6,071 nucleotides of DNA from an uncultured Balneolaceae bacterium. Lineage in GTDB: Bacteria > Bacteroidota > Rhodothermia > Balneolales > Balneolaceae. The position numbers were made by a program, and so were the translations under genes. Below the pieces are notes generated by a model that was not told the DNA's origin, searched no databases, and was given only the letters and a program-made list of their open reading frames with translations. Positions 1-5,846 of the stretch are shown here, piece after piece. Numbering within the stretch: position 1 is the first letter of the stretch; each line of letters opens with the position of its first letter. The DNA lies in assembly GCA_938003885.1 (NCBI GenBank), contig CALKWT010000078.1, positions 1 to 6,071 on the forward strand. Direction: 5' to 3'.

Positions 1-49
1 GCGACCACCGAGATCTACACTCTTTCCCTACACGACGCTCTTCCGATCT
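1..49 (+). other. Illumina P5/TruSeq adapter contamination
   Basis: These 49 bases match, as I remember it, the Illumina P5/TruSeq universal adapter from its tenth base to its last, ending in CTCTTCCGATCT. Genomic DNA starts at position 50. On the minus strand the adapter begins AGATCGGAAGAGC, the usual sequence seen when a read runs past the end of a short insert, so an untrimmed read end was probably built into the contig. It carries no biology, but it fuses a false tail and stop codon onto the uxuA reading frame. Confidence 0.97.
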
Positions 50-1203
50 CGTAGCTCTGCAAGGCCGCGCATTCGTCCGATACCCGGATACCCCGGATTG
101 GATTCTGATAGAAAATCACTCATCATTCTGTGCCCGTGATCCGGACGAAAAGGAATTCGGATATCCTCTCTGCCCGCATCTCTTCGGCGGATCTGCTCCT
201 CAATTAGTTGTCTCATCACGGCAGCCATATCTGTGCTCCCATTCAGATGCGCTGCTTCGTGGAAAGAGCGGTTTCCGTCCTCCCGCTGAACATTTCTAAG
301 GTGAACAAAGTGTATCCGCTCTCCCAGATTTTTCACCATTTCCGGCAAATCGTTGTCCGCCCTCACCCCAAACGAACCTGTGCAGAAGGTTAAGCCGTTC
401 GCCTGAAACGGTGCGGCTTCAAACAGCATGCGAACATCCTTTTCCGTACTGACTACCCGCGGCAATCCAAACAGCGGAAATGGCGGGTCATCCGGATGAA
501 TAGCCAATTTCACGCCCGCTTCTTCTGCAGCCGGAGCTATTTCCTGTACAAACTGGTGAAGATGCTGGCGAAGCTTCTCTTCTGATATCTCCCTGTATTT
601 TCCGAGGGCTTCCCTGAACTGATCCAGTGTATACCCCTCTTCCGACCCCGGCAGGCCTGCCAGAATGGTTTCAATCAATGATTGCTTCTCGCCCGAGGTC
701 AGTTTCTGAAAAAGTTCTTCCGCCTGCTCACAGACAGGTTCCGTATAATCTTCTTCGGCTCCATCCCTCTTTAGCAGAAATATGTCAAAAGCGGCCAGTG
801 AAATTTCATCAAACCGAAGTCCGGTCGCTCCATCTGAAAACGGGTGATGCAGATCTGTACGGGTCCAGTCGAGTACGGGCATAAAATTGTAGCATACCGT
901 CGTAACGCCGCAGGCAGCAAGATTGCGAATGGATGCCTTGTAGTTTTCAATCAGCTGTTCAGCAGCCGCTCCTTTCTGTTTGATCTCCTCATGAACCGGA
1001 ATACTCTCCACGACCGACCACCTCAGCCCTGCATCTTCGATCAAGCTTTTATGCTTCTGAATCTCCTCTTTCGTCCAGACCACACCATTTGGTAGATGAT
1101 GCAGCGCCGAAACGATACCGGTTGCTCCCGCCTGCCGGACATCTGAAAGTGATACCGGGTCGGAGGTGCCAAACCAACGCCAGGTTTGTTCAAGTTTTTC
1201 CAT
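50..1203 (-). CDS. uxuA: D-mannonate dehydratase UxuA (3' end missing)
   Basis: UxuA (EC 4.2.1.8) dehydrates D-mannonate to 2-keto-3-deoxy-D-gluconate in cytoplasmic glucuronate catabolism. The protein follows the E. coli enzyme closely from its start: QTWRWFG (6-12), DPVSLSDVRQAGATG (15-29), CYNFMPVLDWTRTDL (104-118), HPDDPP (236-241), CTGSFGVRADNDL (274-286), FHEAAHLNG (314-322), RPDHGH (353-358) and GLAELR (380-385). By analogy with solved ManD structures, H236, C274, H301 and D355 are the likely metal ligands. Genomic sequence ends in codon 385; the apparent continuation DRKSVV and stop at 28-30 come from the adapter. E. coli UxuA is 394 residues, so roughly 10-15 residues are missing. 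The ATG at 1203-1201 fits the family start; a purine-rich GGAAGG lies about 12 bases upstream, a weak ribosome site. It is transcribed away from the Gfo/Idh gene at 1695. No uxuB or uxaC is visible. Confidence 0.95.
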
Positions 1204-1246
1204 ATCTGATCTTTACCTTCCTTTGTTTTTCAGTCATTACCATCTT

Positions 1247-1255
1247 ATTATATCA
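1247..1255 (-). promoter_or_regulatory. Candidate extended -10 promoter of uxuA
   Basis: Read on the minus strand this is TGATATAAT, an exact match to the sigma-70 extended -10 form TGnTATAAT. It lies 43 bases upstream of the uxuA ATG, which would give a leader of about 35-40 bases. No good -35 hexamer is found 16-18 bases further upstream, which extended -10 promoters can tolerate. If the host is a Bacteroidota member whose main sigma factor prefers TAnnTTTG, this match may be fortuitous. Confidence 0.4.
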
Positions 1256-1278
1256 GTATCAGGAGCATCCGTCCCATG

Positions 1279-1297
1279 GGCCTGGTTTAACCGGGCC
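1279..1297. promoter_or_regulatory. Palindromic operator candidate upstream of uxuA
   Basis: GGCCTGGTTTAACCGGGCC is a 19-bp near-perfect palindrome centred on 1288; 8 of 9 half-site positions match and the ninth is a G-T wobble. It lies just upstream of the candidate -10 of uxuA, where a regulator could act. Its core TGGTTTAACCG matches all but the last base of TnGTnnnACnA, the motif of FadR-type GntR regulators, the family that includes the uronate regulators UxuR and ExuR. It is not a convincing terminator because neither strand has a T-run after it. The regulator assignment is inference. Confidence 0.4.
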
Positions 1298-1513
1298 TTC
1301 AGTCTGTTTCAGGCTTCCGCCTACCGGGAGACAGGTTTCATTCAACAGATTGATTTGGCCCTTGTGCAGCTTTTCAAAACTTCTCCTCACCGGGCAGTCG
1401 CACTCAATGGCAATTCATGCCAGATCCGGCGCCCAGCAAGGCAGCAGAGTGAAGAGGGTTTGATCCTCTTTATAAAGCGTTGATGTTGCTTTCTGAATCG
1501 ATTGATCTCAGAC

Positions 1514-1528
1514 TCTAAAGTCTTTAGA
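1514..1528. promoter_or_regulatory. 15-bp perfect palindrome, possible operator
   Basis: TCTAAAGTCTTTAGA is a perfect inverted repeat of 7-bp arms around one central T. It lies 166 bases before the plus-strand gfo/idh start, at the edge of the AT-rich leader. Small odd-length palindromes of this kind are typical of dimeric repressor sites. I cannot match it to a known regulator, and a short AT-rich palindrome could occur by chance. Confidence 0.25.
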
Positions 1529-1694
1529 AAATTACAGCCAACATAAGTATGAACAGTAATTTTAAGATAAATCGTAGAGAAATATATTTAAATGGTAATG
1601 GCTTTTTGTATAAAATGTTTGGTTTATATAAGTTCACCTAATATCAATCTCATGCTGTAAGATTGCAACTTCTAATATAATTAACAGCCAGAAC

Positions 1695-3011
1695 ATGAAT
1701 CGCCGAAAATTTCTACGCACATCTGCACTCTCAACGGCCGCAATCGGTTTGAGCGGACCCTTTGTTTTTGCCCGGGGTGCTGCCTCACCCAACGAAATCG
1801 TTACTGTAGCCATCATGGGAGCCAGGGGAAGAGCCGGTTTTCTTTCAGAAGTATTTGCAAGAAGCCGGGCCACTCAGGTAAAATCTATTTTTGATGTGGA
1901 TCACCGCCCTCTCGAAGAATTAGCTACAAAGATTGGTGAAATCCAGGGGCAGAAACCTGAAACGGGAACAGATTTTCGCCACGCGCTGGACGATCCGGAT
2001 ATTGATGCGCTCGTTATTGCCGCCCCTGACCACTGGCATACCGCAGCCACTATTATGGCGTTACAGGCAGGCAAGCATGTCTATGTAGAAAAGCCGGGGA
2101 GTCATAATCCCGCTGAAGCCAGACTGGTTGTGCAGGCTCAGCAGAGATATGGAAAGGTTGTACAGATGGGAAATCAGCAGCGCTCTTCGCCCGAATCTCA
2201 GCAGGCGATGCAGGATATCCGGGATGGGTTGATCGGGGATGTCTATTATGCCAAATGTTTCTATGCGAACAAGCGCGGGCCCATCGGAAACGGATCCATT
2301 GCAGATGTGCCTGACTGGCTCAACTATGAGCTCTGGCAAGGCCCGGCACCACGTACCCCTTATCGGGACAATGTGATTCACTATAACTGGCACTGGTTCT
2401 GGAAATGGGGAACCGGAGAACTGCTGAATAACGGCACCCACGAATATGATATTTGCCGGTGGGCGCTTGGCGTGGATCTGCCAAACAGAATCTCCTCCTC
2501 CGGCGGACGCTTTCACTTTGATGATGACTGGGAGTTTTATGACACGCAGAATGTGAATTTTGAGTTTCCGGGTGGCAAATCGATCAACTGGGAAGGCCGA
2601 AGCTGTAACGGATATGGGTTCTGGAACAAAGGCAGGGGATCTGTTATCACGGGTACCAAAGGAACCATGATGATGGATCGGGGCGGCTATACGGCCTACA
2701 ATCTGGACAATGAAGAGATCAAAAAAGTAGTCCGCGATTCCGAACAGGACAGCCTCGATACAGTGGGCGGCGGAGATCTGACCGATTACCATGTCCTTAA
2801 TTTTGCCAACGCCATCCGGGAGGGTGAGAAGCTCAACTCTCCGATCCGTGAAGGTCAAAAGAGCGTGATTGCCCTGCATCTGGGAAATATCTCGCAATAT
2901 GTGGGCAGAACTCTAAATATTAATCCTCAATCCGGACGCATTATCGGAGATTCCGAAGCGATGTCGATGTGGAGCAGGGATTATGAACCAGGATGGGAGC
3001 CGCGTATTTAA
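1695..3011 (+). CDS. Tat-exported Gfo/Idh/MocA family oxidoreductase
   Basis: A 438-residue NAD(P)-dependent sugar oxidoreductase of the Gfo/Idh/MocA family. NRRKFLRTSA (2-11) is a canonical twin-arginine signal, followed by a hydrophobic stretch to about residue 27 and a likely cleavage near GAA-S (28-31). The Rossmann domain begins at about 35 with VAIMGARGRAG, a variant of GxGxxG, and includes DALVIAAPDHWH (104-115) and the family EKP motif at 132-134 (K133 is the usual catalytic lysine). The C-terminal substrate domain has a tryptophan-rich stretch (W232, W234, W236, W238), then NNGTHEYDICRWALG (245-259), where H249 and D252 fit the active-site motif. Zymomonas glucose-fructose oxidoreductase, exported with its cofactor bound, is the known precedent for an exported member. 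The substrate cannot be read from sequence; glycoside or sugar oxidation, including 3-keto-sugar chemistry, is possible. No Shine-Dalgarno site precedes the ATG, but the Tat signal starts right at it, so the start is well supported. It stops inside the end of the opposite-strand gene. Confidence 0.93.
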   Translation: MNRRKFLRTSALSTAAIGLSGPFVFARGAASPNEIVTVAIMGARGRAGFLSEVFARSRATQVKSIFDVDHRPLEELATKIGEIQGQKPETGTDFRHALDDPDIDALVIAAPDHWHTAATIMALQAGKHVYVEKPGSHNPAEARLVVQAQQRYGKVVQMGNQQRSSPESQQAMQDIRDGLIGDVYYAKCFYANKRGPIGNGSIADVPDWLNYELWQGPAPRTPYRDNVIHYNWHWFWKWGTGELLNNGTHEYDICRWALGVDLPNRISSSGGRFHFDDDWEFYDTQNVNFEFPGGKSINWEGRSCNGYGFWNKGRGSVITGTKGTMMMDRGGYTAYNLDNEEIKKVVRDSEQDSLDTVGGGDLTDYHVLNFANAIREGEKLNSPIREGQKSVIALHLGNISQYVGRTLNINPQSGRIIGDSEAMSMWSRDYEPGWEPRI

Positions 3012-4252
3012 TTTTCTGCAACCTCCGGAATAATTTCAATCAGAAAGTCATTGCTGAAACGATCACTTCCCTGCGGGCTGTTATCCAGATTGCTGGTAAG
3101 GATATAAATTTTTCCGGATGGAGCTTGTGCCACCGATCGTATCCGCCCGTACTCCTGATGGAGCAGATGTCGTAACTCAAGGGATTGCTGATCATCACTG
3201 CCGGTCAGCCGCCACAATCTCTGGCTGCGCAGCCCGGCAAATAGAAATGAACCTTTCCATGGCCCCGAGCGGATAAAAGCAGCGCCGGCTGGAGCCCAGG
3301 TATGATCCTCAATGGAAATGCCCGATCCGCTGTGAAGTACGGGCTGACTCATACCGGGTGATTGTTCGTCTCCCATAATGGCCGGCCACCCGTAATTGCC
3401 TCCGGCTTCGATCTGGTTAATTTCATCTCTGCAGCAAAAACTGGCTATTTCGCTGGATGGGCCATGATCTGTCGCAACCATAATGCCTGAATCCGGATGC
3501 CAGTCAAATCCCTGGGTGTTTCTCAAACCATAGGCATACACCGGAGATCCCGGGAAGGGATTGTCAACCGGAATGCTGCCATCCCGGTTGAGCCTGAGTA
3601 TGGTTCCTGCCTCATCCCCCGGATCCTGAGCCTTCTCCGGCTCCCCTCGGTCACCAACAGACCAGTAGAGTTTTCCGTCGGGCCCGAACTTTATGGGCCC
3701 GCTGTTGTGCATGCTTCTTCCTTTGATCTTATCCAGCAGAATGTGCCCCTCCGCGGCGAGTCCGCTTGCCGGGTCTTCCCTGTAGCGTACCAGCCGGTTG
3801 TAATCGTAAGCTTCTCCGGGTACACCATAACTGTATCCGACATACACATATCCGTTCGCTGAGAAATCAGGATCCAGAGCGATGCCCAAAAGCCCGCTAT
3901 TTCCCACTGTCGGCCCATACGTGGTTCTCAGCGAATCCCGGAGATCCAGCCAGGGGGTCTCCTCCAGCCGGCCATCCCGAACGACCCGAACCAGGCCATT
4001 TCGTTCTGTGATTAGTATGCGTCCGTCTGGCACAAAGTCGAGCTGCCAGGGGATGGTCAGCTCATCGGTAATCATCTGGTGAGTAAAGGGGGCCGTATCG
4101 GGGCGGGCGTTTACCTGCTTCGGGATCCAGATAACGGCTGTCGGTCCAGCACGTTCTTCTTCCGAACAGCCGGAAAGAAGCAGGAGAGCGAGCACAAGCA
4201 GTGCGGGTAAGGTATACGCACCATGGAAACCAGCTTTATAGACAGATCTCAT
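3008..4252 (-). CDS. PQQ-dependent aldose sugar dehydrogenase lipoprotein
   Basis: A 414-residue member of the glucose/sorbosone dehydrogenase family, six-bladed beta-propellers that oxidise aldoses using PQQ and calcium and pass electrons to the respiratory chain. The N-terminus is a lipoprotein signal: hydrophobic TLPALLVLALLLLSGC with lipobox cysteine C29, so the mature protein is membrane-anchored. Family landmarks occur in order: PWQLDFVPDGRILITERNG (68-86), GLLGIALDPDF (120-130), HNSGPIKFGPDGKLYWSVGD (182-201; H182 fits the catalytic base), YGLRNTQG (241-248; R244), DEINQIEAGGNYGWP (276-290), FLFAGLRSQRLWRL (336-349) and GRIRSVAQAPSGKIYILTSN (369-388). The propeller appears complete. 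I chose the ATG at 4252 because AGGAA sits 8 bases upstream and it gives a normal signal peptide; an in-frame TTG at 4300 would add 16 residues. Vicinal cysteines C273-C274 are unusual. No PQQ synthesis gene is visible, so PQQ may be made elsewhere in the genome or scavenged. Confidence 0.92.
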   Translation of the reverse strand: MRSVYKAGFHGAYTLPALLVLALLLLSGCSEEERAGPTAVIWIPKQVNARPDTAPFTHQMITDELTIPWQLDFVPDGRILITERNGLVRVVRDGRLEETPWLDLRDSLRTTYGPTVGNSGLLGIALDPDFSANGYVYVGYSYGVPGEAYDYNRLVRYREDPASGLAAEGHILLDKIKGRSMHNSGPIKFGPDGKLYWSVGDRGEPEKAQDPGDEAGTILRLNRDGSIPVDNPFPGSPVYAYGLRNTQGFDWHPDSGIMVATDHGPSSEIASFCCRDEINQIEAGGNYGWPAIMGDEQSPGMSQPVLHSGSGISIEDHTWAPAGAAFIRSGPWKGSFLFAGLRSQRLWRLTGSDDQQSLELRHLLHQEYGRIRSVAQAPSGKIYILTSNLDNSPQGSDRFSNDFLIEIIPEVAEN

Positions 4253-4421
4253 GTAGAAATTTCCTATTCGAAATGACGTTTCCTGATCAGTGAAAAGCAA
4301 TCAAATCATCCTGATTTACCTGATTGCCAGTCGTTCCCGAATGTAATCATTTTATTTCGCTTTTGTATCCGCTTCTTTATCAGCGAAGAGCGTCTGGCAC
4401 ATATTTCTGAACGGATTCATC
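4253..4421 (-). other. Gap between gfo/idh and PQQ dehydrogenase
   Basis: These 169 bases separate two co-oriented genes and hold no gene. On the minus strand TAAAAT (4354-4349) is a possible -10 about 95 bases before the ATG, without a good -35. No strong hairpin followed by a T-run is seen, so a terminator after the upstream gene is not supported. The gap leaves it open whether the dehydrogenase is co-transcribed with the upstream gene or has its own promoter. Confidence 0.45.
4261..4265 (-). promoter_or_regulatory. Ribosome binding site fixing the dehydrogenase start
   Basis: On the minus strand AGGAA lies 8 bases before the ATG at 4252. It is the clearest Shine-Dalgarno match in the window and favours that ATG over the upstream in-frame TTG at 4300. 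Confidence 0.55.
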
Positions 4422-5708
4422 TTAAGTCAGCCGGTATATCTCCGGCAGGGTAACCGGCTGTTCCGTCTTCGTGGCCTGTTCCGCCAATAGTGTCCAGATT
4501 GATGCATTGTACCCTTCTGTGGTGAGTTTTTCAGGTGCCTCGCCATTCTTTACGAAGTTGACAAACCCTTCCAGATAGAGCAGTGTATCATTCAGCTCGT
4601 AGTCGGGCGATATATAGTGTCCGCCAAGACGCAGCGGGGTATCGAGCCGCCAGGTGGCCCCTCCAATCGGTATGGTTTCGTTCTCCCCAAGCCGAAGCTG
4701 TTCCAGCAGGTCGGAAATGACCGGCGGATCTTCAGGAAATTCCTCGAACCACTGATTTGACTCAAGCTCAATGGTGCCCTCATTCCCGAGTACCTGTACC
4801 TGCATTCCGTTGATCTTGTTACTGGTGATGCAGTCGTACGAAAAGTGGATCCCGTTCGGATATTTGAATACCAGAGCAAAATTATCGTACACTTCTCTTC
4901 CATCATCAAAAAAGTTGATGCTTCCGTGTCCCACGACCGATTCGGGAGTGGCCCCCAGAACCCAGTTGGCCACCTGAAAATGATGGGATCCCAACTCGGT
5001 GATCATTCCGGCTGAAAACTCATCGTAGAACCTCCAGTTTCGCTGCTTGTCCAGCGCAGTTCCCCGCCCACCCGTGTCCCTGTAAAAGACCCAGTCGGTA
5101 TTCCTGTGCCACCAGCCGCGCAACATGGTGATTTTTCCGATATCTCCATTCGCTATGTTCTCCATCGCCTGCAGGTACGACGGATTAAACAGGCGTTGGT
5201 GGCCTATCAGCAGGATGCGGCCTTCTTCCAGGTGAGTATCGTACATCGCTTTCACATCCTCCAGGGTACGTGCCATCGATTTTTCGCAAAACACATGCAG
5301 GCCTGCCTTCATGCAATCGATCGTGATATGTGCATGTTCATGCAGCGGAGTGGCAATGATCACGCCATCCAGCTCTTCCCTGTCGAGCAGCCTGCGGTAA
5401 TCGCTGTACGCAGATGCCCCGGGCACCAGACTTTGCGCCCGTTCCAGATGAGGCGGATAGGTATCGCACACCGCTGTAACCTCCAGATTCATACGGTTCG
5501 AAAGCTCCAGCAAATTCCTCGTGAGCGCACTTCCCCTGGAACCCACACCAATCACTCCGATCCTCACGCGATCGGATGCACCTTTCCCATCTGGTGCCGG
5601 ATTGTTAAAAATAGAGAACCACGGCATGTGTGCGGCCATCACCGCAGAGCCCGCCAGACTCGATGTCAGTTCAAGAAATGTTTTTCGATTCATCATCCTC
5701 TTTTCCAT
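4422..5708 (-). CDS. Exported Gfo/Idh/MocA oxidoreductase with EKS motif
   Basis: A second Gfo/Idh/MocA oxidoreductase, 428 residues and clearly divergent from the one at 1695. The leader MNRKTFLELTSSLAGSAVMAA (6-26) has the layout of a Tat signal, but the twin arginine is Arg-Lys (R8-K9). The Rossmann fold starts IGVIGVGSRGSAL (50-62), with the classic GxGxxG at 54-59. It continues with DGVIIATPLHEHAHI (114-128) and CEKSMA (141-146), where the usual EKP is EKS but the catalytic-type lysine K143 is kept. The C-terminal domain has RNWRFYDEFSAGMITELGSHHFQVANWVLG (223-252), a common pattern in exported members, with H242/H243 at the active-site position. The ATG at 5708 has GAGGG 3 bases upstream; ATG codons at 5696 and 5693 are alternatives, and the latter puts the Tat motif right at the N-terminus. 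The substrate is unknown. The gene lies downstream of apbE and upstream of the PQQ dehydrogenase, all on one strand. Confidence 0.92.
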   Translation of the reverse strand: MEKRMMNRKTFLELTSSLAGSAVMAAHMPWFSIFNNPAPDGKGASDRVRIGVIGVGSRGSALTRNLLELSNRMNLEVTAVCDTYPPHLERAQSLVPGASAYSDYRRLLDREELDGVIIATPLHEHAHITIDCMKAGLHVFCEKSMARTLEDVKAMYDTHLEEGRILLIGHQRLFNPSYLQAMENIANGDIGKITMLRGWWHRNTDWVFYRDTGGRGTALDKQRNWRFYDEFSAGMITELGSHHFQVANWVLGATPESVVGHGSINFFDDGREVYDNFALVFKYPNGIHFSYDCITSNKINGMQVQVLGNEGTIELESNQWFEEFPEDPPVISDLLEQLRLGENETIPIGGATWRLDTPLRLGGHYISPDYELNDTLLYLEGFVNFVKNGEAPEKLTTEGYNASIWTLLAEQATKTEQPVTLPEIYRLT

Positions 5709-5846
5709 TAACCCTCATTCCGGAGATTTTACAGCTGCTCCACGCCTGAAAATGAACGTTTTTAACTGATTTCTATCGTACCGCTGAAGATAAAATCCCC
5801 CAACAGTTGCACTTTGGTGTGGTTTTATTTCTCTCCGGCGCCGAAA
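5709..5846 (-). other. Gap between apbE-like gene and gfo/idh
   Basis: These 138 bases separate two co-oriented genes. The minus strand contains TTGGGG, 17 bases, then TACGAT, a weak sigma-70-like pair (3 of 6 and 4 of 6 matches) that could start transcription of the gfo/idh gene. An 8-bp palindrome CGGCGCCG (5836-5843) directly follows the apbE stop but has no T-run, so it is not a convincing terminator. Confidence 0.35.

Larger units (their letters stand above)
1204..1694. other. Divergent intergenic region, uxuA / gfo-idh
   Basis: This 491-bp gap separates the divergent starts of uxuA and the Gfo/Idh gene and holds no gene I can support. It has three parts: a uxuA-proximal part with the extended -10; a GC-richer middle (about 1264-1485) with several short hairpins, at 1279-1297, 1408-1422 (TGGCA, 5-base loop, TGCCA) and 1452-1470 (AAGAGG/CCTCTT); and an AT-rich part (about 1500-1690) leading to the plus-strand gene. 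Reading frames that cross the middle have no recognisable protein motif. In the AT-rich part TATAAA at 1609-1614 could be a -10, but no convincing -35 or Bacteroidota -33/-7 pair goes with it. Confidence 0.6.

Noticed and set aside
1452..1470. AAGAGG/CCTCTT hairpin as a rho-independent terminator
   Set aside because: The stem is short and is followed by TATAAAG, not a T-run; no gene ends nearby on either strand.
1166..1483. A 105-codon plus-strand frame crossing the uxuA start and the intergenic block
   Set aside because: It overlaps the conserved N-terminus of uxuA antisense and shows no recognisable protein motif.
2061..2897. A 278-codon open frame on the minus strand inside the Tat-exported Gfo/Idh gene
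   Set aside because: It is wholly antisense to a gene with clear family motifs throughout, and its translation has no recognisable domain.
4253..4300. Upstream TTG start for the PQQ dehydrogenase (16 extra residues)
   Set aside because: The first codon would be TTG and would put a charged extension before the lipoprotein signal; the ATG at 4252 has a better ribosome site and a normal signal length.
4282..4324. Three copies of CCTGAT (4282, 4310, 4319) as a regulator repeat array
   Set aside because: Spacing is irregular (28 and 9 bases between starts) and the unit is only 6 bases, so chance is likely.
4359..4394. Possible terminator hairpin after the second Gfo/Idh gene
   Set aside because: Only a 4-bp stem forms without bulges and no T-run follows on the minus strand.
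5106..5711. A 201-codon plus-strand frame inside the second Gfo/Idh gene
   Set aside because: It is antisense to a well-supported gene, and its translation is rich in His, Arg and Cys with no family signature.
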